Positions 18,934 to 27,483 of a stretch of DNA of 41,481 bases are shown here, piece by piece. Where the stretch lies: positions 1 through 41,481 of the forward strand of contig JAQBPR010000209.1 of the NCBI GenBank assembly GCA_028287395.1, written 5' to 3'. The notes under the pieces were generated by a model. That model saw nothing but the letters and a program-made list of their open reading frames with translations, was not told where the DNA came from and did no database searches. Within the stretch, counting starts at the first letter, position 1. Every line of letters begins with the position of its first letter. The position numbers and the translations under genes are program-made. The stretch is from Bacilli bacterium. Its GTDB lineage: Bacteria > Bacillota > Bacilli > Paenibacillales > NBRC-103111.

Positions 18934-19740
18934 TCAAAAGGGCAACATTAACCGCTCTCTTTGCTTAAAAGTAGCAAGCTCCTTGAAGCCGATTTCTTTT
19001 AATAAAAGTACCGCTTGATCCAAATACTGGCCTAAACGAGCCGGCTGATGAGCATCCGATCCCACTGTAAGCGGAATATGGTGTTGAAAGCAATATTCCA
19101 GCATACGTCGACTTGGAAACATTTCTTTGGCAGGCATACGAAGTCCGGAAGCATTTAATTCAATCGCTAAACCGCTTTGCTTAACGACATCCAACGTTTG
19201 TTTTTCCAGCTCCGAAACATCATGCTCCGGCACCTTGCCAAATCGTTTAATTACATCGATGTGGCCGATATAATCGTAAAAACCGGTGCGCGCCGCTTTT
19301 TGTACCGCATCGTAATATTGATGATATACTTCATCTACATTGCGGGTTTCCCAGCCAACCAATTGACGGAAATCTGAAATATCCCATTCCCCAAGAAAAT
19401 GTACCGATCCGATTACATAATCCCATGGATAAGCACGTACGATCCGCTCAATTTCTGCTTCGCAGCCTTCAATATAATCCCCTTCAAGACCGATCCGAAT
19501 ATCTATCGTATCTTTATATTTTTCCTTGAGATGAAGGCATTCCTCTACATAACGCGGAAGCTCATCCATGGGCATGGCCATACCGGAAAAATAGGTTGCC
19601 GGATCCACATGAAGCAGAGGCATATGATCGGAAAGACCAAGCTGGTCCAATCCGATTTCAATGCCGCGCTGCACATATTGCTCCAATTCTCCTTCAGCGT
19701 GACCGCACCGTACATGATGCGTATGATAATCGATAAACAT
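18934..19740 (-). CDS. hisJ: Histidinol-phosphatase, PHP family
   Basis: Dephosphorylates L-histidinol phosphate, the penultimate stage of histidine synthesis. 268 residues. Metal-binding motifs of the PHP domain are visible: DYHTHHVRCGHAEG at the N-terminus, LSDHMPL, GLEGDYIEG, GSVHFLGEWD, HIDVIKRFG and VGSDAH near the C-terminus. This is the HisJ/HisK (Firmicute) type and not the HAD-type HisB-N. It lies 21 bp behind hisIE and precedes prs by 53 bp. Confidence 0.95.
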   Translation of the reverse strand: MFIDYHTHHVRCGHAEGELEQYVQRGIEIGLDQLGLSDHMPLLHVDPATYFSGMAMPMDELPRYVEECLHLKEKYKDTIDIRIGLEGDYIEGCEAEIERIVRAYPWDYVIGSVHFLGEWDISDFRQLVGWETRNVDEVYHQYYDAVQKAARTGFYDYIGHIDVIKRFGKVPEHDVSELEKQTLDVVKQSGLAIELNASGLRMPAKEMFPSRRMLEYCFQHHIPLTVGSDAHQPARLGQYLDQAVLLLKEIGFKELATFKQRERLMLPF

Positions 19741-19761
19741 ACCTTTACCTCGCTTAGGTCT

Positions 19762-20406
19762 CTATTTTTTATTATGACGGCGATCCAATTCCTGCAGCAC
19801 ATCATCTAAAGGCAGCTTCGCATCACGCAAAAGCACCAGCAAGTGAAAAATAAGATCGCTAGACTCATAACGAAGTTCTTCGTTATCCTGGTTTTTCGCA
19901 GCGATGATGACTTCTGCTGTTTCTTCGCCGACTTTTTTCAATATTTTATCCAGACCTTTTTCAAAAAGATAGGTGGTATAAGCACCTTCTGGACGCTCCG
20001 CGTCACGCTTGGCAATGGTCGATTCCAATGTGGACAAAATCGCAAAACGATCGGTATTTGCCGCAGCTGTTTCTGAGTCGTTATGAAAACAGCTTTGTTG
20101 GCCTGTGTGGCAAGCCGGTCCTGCGGGAATAACCTTAATCAATAACGTATCTGCGTCGCAATCATAGGAAACCGATATTACTTTTTGCGTATGCCCTGAA
20201 GTAGCCCCTTTGTGCCAAAGCTCCTTGCGAGAACGGCTCCAAAACCAAGTTTCCCCTGAATCCAAAGTAAGCTTCAAGGATTCCGCGTTCATATAAGCTA
20301 AAGTTAACACATCTTTACTTGCTGCATCCTGTATAATGGCCGGCACTAAACCGTGCACATCCCAACGAATGGTTTGAACCAAAGCTGAGCTTGCTTGTGT
20401 GGTCAT
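19762..20406 (-). CDS. hisIE: Bifunctional phosphoribosyl-AMP cyclohydrolase / phosphoribosyl-ATP pyrophosphatase
   Basis: Catalyses steps 2 and 3 of histidine synthesis. 214 residues. Residues about 1-112 form HisI, with [30 protein letters not shown] and the zinc-binding [10 protein letters not shown] and [12 protein letters not shown]. Residues about 120-214 form HisE, with the MazG-like [12 protein letters not shown] and [16 protein letters not shown]. The ATG overlaps the hisF stop in an ATGA, so the two are translationally coupled. Confidence 0.97.
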   Translation of the reverse strand: MTTQASSALVQTIRWDVHGLVPAIIQDAASKDVLTLAYMNAESLKLTLDSGETWFWSRSRKELWHKGATSGHTQKVISVSYDCDADTLLIKVIPAGPACHTGQQSCFHNDSETAAANTDRFAILSTLESTIAKRDAERPEGAYTTYLFEKGLDKILKKVGEETAEVIIAAKNQDNEELRYESSDLIFHLLVLLRDAKLPLDDVLQELDRRHNKK

Positions 20407-21161
20407 CGTATTTCAACTCCTTTTCTTTTGAGGTCGTCCTTGACCTGTTGTATCGTTAATTCTTTATAATGAAAAATGCTTGCCGCTAAGCCCGCATCTG
20501 CCTTTCCCTCTGTAAATACATCATAAAAGTGCTTAGTTGTGCCTGCGCCGCCTGAGGCAATGACCGGAATGCTTAATTGTTCCGAAACTGCTCGTGTCAG
20601 TTTCAGGTCAAAACCATCCTTCATCCCATCTGTGTCCATACTCGTTAGTAGAATTTCGCCGGCACCCAATTGCTCGACCCGCTTCGCCCAAGCCAAAGCT
20701 TTCATCCCCGTAGTATTGCGTCCGCCATGCGTGAAAACTTCCCATTCTCCCCAAGCTTCATTATACTTGGCGTCTATGGCTACCACAATGCATTGCGAGC
20801 CGAATTTCCTTGCCCCATCGGAAACAAGCTCCGGATTTTTTACTGCTGCGGTGTTAATTCCAATTTTATCTGCCCCGGCACGAAGCAAGCGCTTCATGTC
20901 TTCGACTTCGGCAATCCCACCGCCTACAGTAAAAGGAATCGTGATTTCGCCTGCCGTTTTTTTGACGACTTCCACCATTGTAGCCCGTCCTTCAAAGGAA
21001 GCCGAAATATCTAAAAAGACTAGTTCATCGGCGCCTTCGCGGTCATAAAGCGCTGCAAGTTCAACTGGATCTCCGGCATCGCGTAAATTAACAAAATTTA
21101 CACCTTTTACGACTCGCCCGTCTTTGACGTCTAGGCAGGGGATTATGCGTTTGGCTAACAT
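20403..21161 (-). CDS. hisF: Imidazole glycerol phosphate synthase, cyclase subunit
   Basis: With HisH converts PRFAR and glutamine to imidazole glycerol phosphate and AICAR. 252 residues. The catalytic Asp11 is in [15 protein letters not shown], and the second catalytic Asp is in VAIDAKY. Phosphate-binding loops are VGGGI and IASGGAG. It is clearly of the normal bacterial type, unlike the HisA upstream. The chosen ATG has AAAGGAG; a 13-residue extension to 21200 is unlikely. It is separated from hisA by 699 bp instead of the usual overlap. Confidence 0.97.
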   Translation of the reverse strand: MLAKRIIPCLDVKDGRVVKGVNFVNLRDAGDPVELAALYDREGADELVFLDISASFEGRATMVEVVKKTAGEITIPFTVGGGIAEVEDMKRLLRAGADKIGINTAAVKNPELVSDGARKFGSQCIVVAIDAKYNEAWGEWEVFTHGGRNTTGMKALAWAKRVEQLGAGEILLTSMDTDGMKDGFDLKLTRAVSEQLSIPVIASGGAGTTKHFYDVFTEGKADAGLAASIFHYKELTIQQVKDDLKRKGVEIR

Positions 21162-21251
21162 GGGTTTGCTCCTTTCTGTTGCGATTGTTAAGTGAAACAC
21201 TGAAACCTTGATAAAGTAGCTTGCGTTGCGAGTTCAGAATAGCTGCTTCCA

Positions 21252-21317
21252 CCCGCTTCTTGAAATGGCCTACTCTTGATTAGAGTTTAGGGTAAATAGG
21301 CCATTTCAAAGGCGGGC
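21252..21317. repeat. Long imperfect palindrome
   Basis: TTGAAATGGCCTA (21260-21272) pairs perfectly with TAGGCCATTTCAA (21297-21309). The pairing continues outward through CCCGC / GCGGG with a one-base bulge. A small nested hairpin (CTC / GAG) lies in the 24-nt loop. No T-run follows. Confidence 0.8.
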
Positions 21318-21319
21318 CA

Positions 21320-21358
21320 AGCATATGCTCCCGAAGCGAGTTTTGCTAACACAAAACT
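21320..21358 (-). repeat. Dispersed intergenic repeat, inverted copy
   Basis: Read on the minus strand: AAGTTTTGTG, TTAGCAAAACTCGCTTCGG, then GAGCATATGCT. This has the layout of the 13969-14071 repeats (AAGTTTT, short loop, AAAACTC, CTTCG, AGCATATGCT). The AGCATATGCT end is itself a palindrome. Confidence 0.65.
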
Positions 21359-21505
21359 TTTCACTTTCCAGCACCTATCCCAACTCTCCACTTCACCCTT
21401 TATCGAGAAAACACCAGCCTACTTAAAGATCGCATCACTATCGTTCGCTTCTTTAAAAAAAACAAAAACAAAAACATAAAAACATAAAACCCTTGAAACT
21501 TCGCT

Positions 21506-21700
21506 AAATCTGTAACGATGAAAAACATACTTACAGATTTGGATTCCCTTATTCCGTCACTCTAACGATGTAATAACATCGTTAGAGCCTGACGCATAGC
21601 GCCAAGTTCGCTAATTTAGCTTCAGTAAAGATGAAAAACATCCTTATAGGAATGACTTCTCTTCTTTTTTTTACTTTAGTAATGGAAAACATCGTTAGAA
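21506..21700. repeat. Cluster of four related small palindromes
   Basis: Copies start at 21513 (TAACGATGAAAAACATACTT), 21563 (TAACGATGTAATAACATCGT), 21626 (TAAAGATGAAAAACATCCTT) and 21680 (TAATGGAAAACATCGTTA). Each is a GATG/CATC-type hairpin with TAA/TTA arms. Starts are 50, 63 and 54 bp apart. The outer arms differ but are themselves complementary in copies 1 (AAATCTGTAA / TTACAGATTT) and 2 (perfect 12-bp stem, 21560-21571 with 21576-21587), so pairing seems to be kept while sequence changes. Confidence 0.7.
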
Positions 21701-21730
21701 GTCTACTAATCGACTAATATGCGAATTATA

Positions 21731-21752
21731 TACATTTGTACTCACAAATGTA
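21731..21752. repeat. 9-bp perfect hairpin
   Basis: TACATTTGT and ACAAATGTA with loop ACTC, about 110 bp past the hisA stop codon on the minus strand. There is no adjacent T-run. Confidence 0.7.
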
Positions 21753-21860
21753 CCTGGGCTAATTGGAGAACTATAAAAAATACAACCTTTAAACATTAAT
21801 AATATTAACTAGATCAAATACATCAATCACATAAAATATTTACTTAGTAAAACTTAAAGC

Positions 21861-22622
21861 CTAGAAGAGCTGCTTACAAAATGCAACGACTTCTTTGTAA
21901 GGTAGATTGCCGCCGAATATATCCAATGCGCTGCCGATGGTTATATCTAATTTGCCTTTGGTCAGCTTATTAAAAATTTCCAAATCTTCGATCGAACGAG
22001 CTCCGCCGGCATAGGTTGTCGGGATATGAACCCATTGGGCTAATTGTCTCGCCAGGCTTTCCTGCACACCTGAACGTTTGCCTTCAACGTCAACGGCATG
22101 AACTAAAAATTCATCGCAATAGCCTTCAAGCTTCTGAATATTCTCTTGATTTAGTTCAAAATTACTGAATGTCTTCCACTGATTTGTGACAACATACCAT
22201 TTACCTTCACGCTGCTTACAGCTTAAATCAATGACTAATTTCTCTTTTCCAATCGCAGAAACTATTTTTTCCAAATGGTTCCCGTCGAGTTCGCCATTAC
22301 GAAATATATAGGAAGTAACAATGACATGCGATGCACCCTGTTTCAGGTAATCTTCTGCATTCTCTGCTGTTATGCCACCCCCAATTTGTAATCCGCCGGG
22401 ATATTCTTTTAATGCCCGCGAAGCTGCGGCTTCATTTCCACTGCCTAGCATAATGATATGCCCACCGGACAATTGATCACTTTTATACATTGCGGCATAA
22501 TAGCCAGGGTCCAACTCAGAAACAAAATTCTCCACAACCTGTTTATAGTTTGCACTTAATGTTTCTCCAACGATTTGCTTTACCTTACCCTGATGAATAT
22601 CGATACATGGTCTAAATCGCAA
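21861..22622 (-). CDS. hisA: Eukaryotic-type ProFAR isomerase (HIS6-like HisA)
   Basis: Isomerises ProFAR to PRFAR, the step before HisHF. 253 residues. The sequence does not follow bacterial HisA; it follows yeast HIS6 along its length: CIDIHQGKVKQIVGETL, YYAAMYKSDQLSGGHIIMLG, LQIGGGI, VIVTSYIF, LVIDLSCKQREGKW, EFLVHAVDVEG and TYAGGARSIEDL through SALDIFGGNL. Asp8 in CIDIH is the expected catalytic acid/base. The start is a TTG behind GAGGGG. It occupies the normal hisA slot, 22 bp behind hisH, so it presumably replaced the bacterial gene. Few bacteria are known to carry this type. Confidence 0.93.
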   Translation of the reverse strand: MRFRPCIDIHQGKVKQIVGETLSANYKQVVENFVSELDPGYYAAMYKSDQLSGGHIIMLGSGNEAAASRALKEYPGGLQIGGGITAENAEDYLKQGASHVIVTSYIFRNGELDGNHLEKIVSAIGKEKLVIDLSCKQREGKWYVVTNQWKTFSNFELNQENIQKLEGYCDEFLVHAVDVEGKRSGVQESLARQLAQWVHIPTTYAGGARSIEDLEIFNKLTKGKLDITIGSALDIFGGNLPYKEVVAFCKQLF

Positions 22623-22644
22623 TGGATCTCTACCCCTCTTTGTT

Positions 22645-23241
22645 CTATAGTTGCAAAAAATTATCTAATAACCGCATCCCGATCTCGCCGCTCTTTTCAG
22701 GATGAAATTGCATCCCATATACATTATTCCGACCTACAATCGCAGTTACCGGTTGATAATAATCTGTGGTAGCCAGCAAATCGGATTTTTGCTCCGGCTT
22801 GGCGTGATAGGAATGTACAAAATAAACATATCCTTCTTCGATACCCTGAAGCAGCGGACTTTGCTGTGTAAAAGAGAGCTTGTTCCATCCCATATGCGGT
22901 ACTTTATAATCTCCTTGAAAACGAACTACATTGCCCGGCAAAAGATTTAGTCCCTCATGCATGCCATGCTCGTCGCTTTGCGTAAACAACAGCTGCATTC
23001 CAAGACAAATACCAAGCAACGGTTTACCCGAGGCTGCATAGCGCAGCGTGGTTTCACGCAATCCGCTTTCCCGCAAATTCTCCATAGCGTCACCAAAAGC
23101 GCCAACCCCAGGTAAAATCGCTTTATCTGCCCGCAGAATTTGCTGCTCGTCAGAAGTGACTATATATTCCTGCCCCAGCCGTTCGACCGCTTTGCTTACA
23201 CTGTGTAAATTCCCCATCCCGTAGTCGATAATCGCGATCAA
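22645..23241 (-). CDS. hisH: Imidazole glycerol phosphate synthase, glutamine amidotransferase subunit
   Basis: Supplies ammonia from glutamine to HisF. 198 residues, class I amidotransferase. Nucleophile Cys79 is in LLGICLGMQLLF, and the catalytic His-Glu pair is in GMQFHPEKSG. The N-terminus IAIIDYGMGNLHSVSKA is typical. The start codon is TTG behind AAAGGAGTG. It is 3 bp behind hisB. Confidence 0.97.
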   Translation of the reverse strand: MIAIIDYGMGNLHSVSKAVERLGQEYIVTSDEQQILRADKAILPGVGAFGDAMENLRESGLRETTLRYAASGKPLLGICLGMQLLFTQSDEHGMHEGLNLLPGNVVRFQGDYKVPHMGWNKLSFTQQSPLLQGIEEGYVYFVHSYHAKPEQKSDLLATTDYYQPVTAIVGRNNVYGMQFHPEKSGEIGMRLLDNFLQL

Positions 23242-23244
23242 AGG

Positions 23245-23847
23245 CTAAAGCACTCCTTTCGTTGAAGGAACACCTTGCACCCGTGGATCGATGCTTGTTG
23301 CTTCGTCCAAAGCTCGGCCAAGCGCTTTGAAAATCGCTTCGATCATATGATGCGTGTTTTGCCCATAGTGGACAATCACATGCAAGGTAATCCGTGCCTC
23401 CAACGCAAATTTCCAGAGAAATTCATGGACCAATTCAGTTGAAAAGCTGCCTACTTGAGCGGATGGATACTCCGCGCGGTATTCAAAATGAGGCCGATTG
23501 CTAATATCGATAACCACTTGTGCCAAAGCTTCGTCCATAGGGACGAAAACACTTGCGTAGCGTTTGATTCCTCTTTTGTCACCAAGTGCTTCACGTAAGG
23601 TTTGTCCCAAACAAATACCGATATCCTCGACCGTATGGTGATCGTCAATATCAATGTCGCCTTCCGCTTTCACCTTCAAGTCAAACTGGCCGTGCTTCGT
23701 AAACAAATCGAGCATGTGATTCAAAAACGGGACATCGGTCTCCATTTGGGAAACCCCCGATCCATCCACTGAAAAAGCGAGTTGAATGTCTGTCTCATTC
23801 GTTTTGCGATTTACCGAAGCATTGCGTCCGTTTAGTATATCAGCCAT
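23245..23847 (-). CDS. hisB: Imidazoleglycerol-phosphate dehydratase
   Basis: Removes water from imidazole glycerol phosphate to give imidazole acetol phosphate. 200 residues, monofunctional. Manganese-binding histidine motifs are [34 protein letters not shown] and [17 protein letters not shown]. The ATG follows GGAGGAG and overlaps the hisD end by 8 bp, indicating coupling. Confidence 0.97.
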   Translation of the reverse strand: MADILNGRNASVNRKTNETDIQLAFSVDGSGVSQMETDVPFLNHMLDLFTKHGQFDLKVKAEGDIDIDDHHTVEDIGICLGQTLREALGDKRGIKRYASVFVPMDEALAQVVIDISNRPHFEYRAEYPSAQVGSFSTELVHEFLWKFALEARITLHVIVHYGQNTHHMIEAIFKALGRALDEATSIDPRVQGVPSTKGVL

Positions 23848-25129
23848 GATTATTCTCCTCCTTTTGCAATCGCACCTCTATAGCGCGTGCATGACCTTCC
23901 AGCCCTTCATGCTTAGCTAGCGTCATAATCTGCCGCCCGCTCGCCATCAAAGCTTCCTTACTATAATAAATGACGCTTGACTTTTTGATAAAATCGTCCA
24001 CATTCAGTGGCGATGAAAATCTCGCGGTGCCATTCGTCGGTAAAATATGATTCGGTCCCGCCCAATAGTCTCCTACCGGTTCAGAGCTATATGGCCCTAG
24101 GAAAATCGCACCGGCATTTTCAATTCGGCTCAAATATTGAAACGGTTCAGCCACCATCAGCTCCAAATGCTCTGGAGCTAATTGGTTGACGATGTCGATG
24201 CCTTCGGCAATATTCGACACCGTCAGGATCGCCCCGTAATCGCGGATCGACTGCGCCGCGATTGCTTTCCTCGGCAGCGCCTCGAGCTGACGCCGCACCT
24301 CCAGCTGCACCTGCTGTGCAAGCTGCGCGGATGGCGTCACGAGCACCGCCGAGGCCATCTCGTCGTGCTCCGCCTGCGACAGCAGATCCGCCGCCACGAA
24401 GGCGGGATCGGCTGTCTCGTCGGCCAGCACGACAATCTCGCTCGGCCCGGCAATGCTGTCAATGTCTACGACGCCGAAGACATTGCGCTTGGCCAGGGCC
24501 ACATAGATATTGCCGGGGCCCACGATCTTGTCCACCGGCGCAATCGACTCCGTGCCGTAAGCTAACGCCGCTACCGCTTGCGCTCCGCCGACACGATAAA
24601 TCTCGCGGATGCCGACTTCCGCTGCGGCAACCAGAATATAAGGATTGACCCCTTCCGTCCCTGCAGTCGCAGGCGGGGTCACCATAACGATCTCCGGCAC
24701 ACCGGCAACCTGAGCCGGAATCGCGTTCATCAGTACAGAGGATGGATAGGCCGCTTTACCGCCCGGCACATAAATACCCACTCGCTTAAGTGGTCGCATG
24801 ATCTGACCCAGCATGCTTCCATTCGCTTGCAAGTCCAGCCAAGTCGTCCTTTTTTGCTTTTCATGAAAAGCACGAATATTGACAGCAGCCTGACGAATCG
24901 CGTCAAGAAAAGCGGGTTCCACCTGCTCGTAAGCGGCTTGGATCTCCTCATCAGTCAAGCGCAGCTCGTTCACACGCACCCGATCGAATTTCTCTGCATA
25001 ATCGCGAAGCGCAGCATCCCCTTCAGCGCGAACGCGCATAATAATCTGCTTCACCGCTTGATTTTGCTCTTCCGAGCCATATTCCACTTCCCGTTTAATC
25101 GAAAACTCACTTGCTGGAATGATCCGCAT
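23840..25129 (-). CDS. hisD: Histidinol dehydrogenase
   Basis: Oxidises L-histidinol to L-histidine with two NAD. 429 residues, full length. Zinc and active-site blocks are present: [32 protein letters not shown] and LAPEHLEL. Composition is uneven: about 24240-24660 is 58-70% GC by line counts, against about 47-52% just downstream of it in the gene, with the reading frame intact. That suggests gene conversion from a GC-richer relative. It lies 35 bp behind hisG and overlaps hisB. Confidence 0.97.
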   Translation of the reverse strand: MRIIPASEFSIKREVEYGSEEQNQAVKQIIMRVRAEGDAALRDYAEKFDRVRVNELRLTDEEIQAAYEQVEPAFLDAIRQAAVNIRAFHEKQKRTTWLDLQANGSMLGQIMRPLKRVGIYVPGGKAAYPSSVLMNAIPAQVAGVPEIVMVTPPATAGTEGVNPYILVAAAEVGIREIYRVGGAQAVAALAYGTESIAPVDKIVGPGNIYVALAKRNVFGVVDIDSIAGPSEIVVLADETADPAFVAADLLSQAEHDEMASAVLVTPSAQLAQQVQLEVRRQLEALPRKAIAAQSIRDYGAILTVSNIAEGIDIVNQLAPEHLELMVAEPFQYLSRIENAGAIFLGPYSSEPVGDYWAGPNHILPTNGTARFSSPLNVDDFIKKSSVIYYSKEALMASGRQIMTLAKHEGLEGHARAIEVRLQKEENNHG

Positions 25130-25164
25130 AAGGTCGCCCCCTTTTTTGTTGATTTACACTGTCG

Positions 25165-25791
25165 CTATACTTTAATAACAGCCTGCAATCGGTCGCAAAG
25201 CTGCTGAATGACATCATTTTTCATCCGATAGCTAACACGATTGGCAATAAGGCGACTTGTGATCGCAAAAATTTGCTCCATCTCCACCAAACCATTTTCT
25301 TGCAAAGTCCGTCCCGTTTCCACCATATCGACAATCCGATCCGCTAAGCCGATTAAAGGCGCCAGCTCAATCGAACCATTTAACTTAATCACTTCCACCT
25401 GCTGACCCCGCTCGCGAAAATATTGCGATGCCACATTCGGATATTTCGTAGCGACTCGCGGGTTCAATAAGGGAACCCAATCAGGTAGTCCAATAACCGA
25501 CATTCGGCAGCGGGCAATGCCAAGATCAAGCAGCTCGTAAACGTCGCGGTTTTCTTCCATTAATACATCTTTACCGACAACGCCGACGTCGGCCACCCCA
25601 TATTCAACATAGGTGGCTACATCCACCGGCTTGGCCATAATAAACTCTAATCGCGCTTCGGGTACGGATATAATCAATTTACGTGAATCGTCCAAATCAT
25701 CCGGAATCGCAAATCCTGCATCCTGCAATAACTTGATCGCCGGTTTGTTTATTCTGCCTTTCGGCATGGCTACTTTCAAAATAGGCTGCAC
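25165..25791 (-). CDS. hisG: ATP phosphoribosyltransferase, short form
   Basis: First step of histidine synthesis: ATP + PRPP to phosphoribosyl-ATP. 208 residues, the short HisG type without the C-terminal histidine-binding domain, which needs HisZ for activity and feedback control. Motifs include [25 protein letters not shown] and the PRPP-binding [13 protein letters not shown]. The ATG has AGGAG upstream. It follows hisZ by 28 bp. Confidence 0.97.
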   Translation of the reverse strand: MQPILKVAMPKGRINKPAIKLLQDAGFAIPDDLDDSRKLIISVPEARLEFIMAKPVDVATYVEYGVADVGVVGKDVLMEENRDVYELLDLGIARCRMSVIGLPDWVPLLNPRVATKYPNVASQYFRERGQQVEVIKLNGSIELAPLIGLADRIVDMVETGRTLQENGLVEMEQIFAITSRLIANRVSYRMKNDVIQQLCDRLQAVIKV

Positions 25792-25819
25792 ATATACAAC
25801 TCCTTATCCAAAATTCACT

Positions 25820-27019
25820 TTATACAAAAGAAATCATATCTCCATACGTTCGTCCGAGAAAATGATATATGCCATCGGCCTGCAGTTTAATCGAATCCAC
25901 TTCCGCTTTTTGCTGAACTTTCCGCGTTTCCACTATAACACCCTCACGCGAACGCATTCCACTCGCGCATTCAAGCGCTTCTTTACGATGCTCGTGACTG
26001 TACAAGATCAATACATGATACGGCGTATGGGATGATTCTTTATCCGTTACTTCCATAATACGCGTCGTTTTCAAGGCAAATCCAGTTGCCGGCGCAGGTC
26101 TGCCAAACTGCGTTAACAGATTGTCATACCGGCCTCCGCTGCAAACGGGGAAGCCTAAATCAGCGGCATAGCCTTCAAAAGTCATACCCGTATAATATGA
26201 AAAATCACCAATCATCGTTAAATCGATCAGCACATGCTCACTTACACCATAAGCTTTCAGTACATCCCAAATTTCACATAAATGTTGAATGGACTGCTGT
26301 GCAGTACGATCCTGAGTAACTAAACGCGCTTGTGCACAAATTTCTTCGCCCCCGCGCAATCGTAGAATACCTTCAAGTTCTTTTTCCTTGTTGGCATCCA
26401 AAGAAAACTGCTTTAATAATTGGCGATAACCCACATAATCACGATTAAGCAGGCACTCCTTTAAGGCGGTTTGTTCTTCTTCACGGTCTTTCAAAATCTC
26501 ATTCAAAAGTCCATTGAGAAATCCAACATGTCCTAAAGCTATTTTAAATTTTTTCACCCCAGCTGATTGCAACGAAGCAATCGCCAACGCGATGACTTCC
26601 GCATCGGCGTCTGAAGATTCGTCTCCAACCAATTCAACACCGGTTTGAAAAAACTCCGATTCCCGTCCGGCTTCTGCTTCAAAGGCGCGAAATACATTAG
26701 CATGATAGGATAAACGCAAAGGAAAAGACTGATCTTTTAATAGTGAAGCCACTACTCGTGCAATCGGAGCCGTCATATCAGAACGCAATACAAGCGTCCT
26801 CCCGTTTTGATCCAATAATTTAAAAAGCTTTCTATCCAAAGTCGAGCTTGCTACCCCGACCGTATCATAAAATTCTAAAGTAGGTGTTACAATCTGGTTA
26901 TAGCCCCATTTTTCCATACAATCCAAAACACGATACTCAATATTACGTAAATTAGCAACCGCGCCAGGTAAATAATCCTTCAAACCCGTAGGTTTTTCAA
27001 ATACTTTTGGCTTCGACAT
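25820..27019 (-). CDS. hisZ: ATP phosphoribosyltransferase regulatory subunit
   Basis: Histidyl-tRNA synthetase paralogue that binds short HisG and confers histidine feedback. 399 residues from the ATG at 27019, which has GGGGTGA eight bases upstream (a GTG at 27031 would add four residues). Class II core motifs are LRSDMTAPIARVVAS and CSGGRYDNLLTQFG. The full anticodon-binding domain of a real HisRS is absent or reduced. It is the first gene of the his operon. Confidence 0.94.
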   Translation of the reverse strand: MSKPKVFEKPTGLKDYLPGAVANLRNIEYRVLDCMEKWGYNQIVTPTLEFYDTVGVASSTLDRKLFKLLDQNGRTLVLRSDMTAPIARVVASLLKDQSFPLRLSYHANVFRAFEAEAGRESEFFQTGVELVGDESSDADAEVIALAIASLQSAGVKKFKIALGHVGFLNGLLNEILKDREEEQTALKECLLNRDYVGYRQLLKQFSLDANKEKELEGILRLRGGEEICAQARLVTQDRTAQQSIQHLCEIWDVLKAYGVSEHVLIDLTMIGDFSYYTGMTFEGYAADLGFPVCSGGRYDNLLTQFGRPAPATGFALKTTRIMEVTDKESSHTPYHVLILYSHEHRKEALECASGMRSREGVIVETRKVQQKAEVDSIKLQADGIYHFLGRTYGDMISFV

Positions 27020-27105
27020 GAATACTTTCACCCCATATATTTCACATATCTCGCGCGAAACGCTTTAGCACGATACCATACTACCAAGATAAAGAAGCAC
27101 AAGTA

Positions 27106-27135
27106 AATATACCATGGAAGATTATCCAACGTCAA
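27106..27135 (-). promoter_or_regulatory. Probable his operon promoter
   Basis: The minus strand has TTGACG (27130-27135), an 18-bp spacer and TATATT (27106-27111), about 85 bp upstream of the hisZ ATG. The leader is too short for a T-box, and I see no attenuator. Confidence 0.6.
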
Positions 27136-27154
27136 TAGTATGAGTACCCTTCTT

Positions 27155-27181
27155 TCCAAACAAAAGACCCCTTTCGGGGCC
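27155..27181 (-). terminator. Intrinsic terminator after fixX
   Basis: On the minus strand GGCCCC-GAAA-GGGGTC is followed by TTTTGTTTGG. It separates the fix transcript from the his promoter. Confidence 0.75.
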
Positions 27182-27198
27182 TCCAACAAGCAGCATAA

Positions 27199-27483
27199 TC
27201 AACCGTATTTATACGTCATCCCATATCCGCCTTTTGGATACACCCATTCAATATTGTTCGATGGGCAAGCGATGCGACAAGTGCCGCATTCAATGCAATT
27301 TTCATAAGCGACATTCGTAATCTTTTCTTTCAAATTCCAATCATAAACATCGGCAGGACAGAAAAAATTACAATCCTTCGTTACGCATTTTTCACACGTA
27401 TCCGCCTCTTTAATCACCAAGTGCGACTTATCATCGCATTTAAAACGAATCGTAAACAATTTGTCTGTTATGCTTGTGCTCAT
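27199..27483 (-). CDS. fixX: Ferredoxin-like protein FixX
   Basis: 94 residues. It carries cysteines in CEKCVTKDCNFFCPADVYDW and the cluster-binding CIECGTCRIACPSNNIEW, then GGYGMTYKYG, which is the classic FixX ending. It should pass electrons from FixC towards or from quinone. The ATG overlaps the fixC stop (ATGA); a TTG at 27501 is open but sits on the ribosome binding site. Confidence 0.94.
   Translation of the reverse strand: MSTSITDKLFTIRFKCDDKSHLVIKEADTCEKCVTKDCNFFCPADVYDWNLKEKITNVAYENCIECGTCRIACPSNNIEWVYPKGGYGMTYKYG

Larger units (their letters stand above)
21162..21860. other. 699-bp non-coding spacer between hisA and hisF, rich in palindromes
   Basis: No gene or recognisable remnant of a bacterial hisA is seen. 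The stretch is AT-rich towards hisA. It holds a long imperfect palindrome, one copy of the dispersed repeat, four related small palindromes and a 9-bp hairpin. A strong promoter for hisF on the minus strand is not evident. Confidence 0.7.

Noticed and set aside
20539-21048. 169-codon open frame antisense to hisF
   Set aside because: Opposite a full-length conserved gene, with no family features.
21506-21700. Possible degenerate CRISPR array in the hisA-hisF spacer
   Set aside because: The repeats are short, degenerate and unevenly spaced, and the intervening segments are part of the hairpin arms.
21162-21860. Remnant of a bacterial hisA in the spacer
   Set aside because: No stretch resembling bacterial HisA motifs was seen in any frame by eye.
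24182-24648. Long plus-strand open frames antisense to hisD
   Set aside because: They arise from the GC-rich block, where stop codons are scarce; their arginine/alanine-rich translations look like noise.
27020-27160. T-box or histidine attenuator ahead of hisZ
   Set aside because: The leader is under 90 bp, has no T-box sequence and no run of histidine codons.
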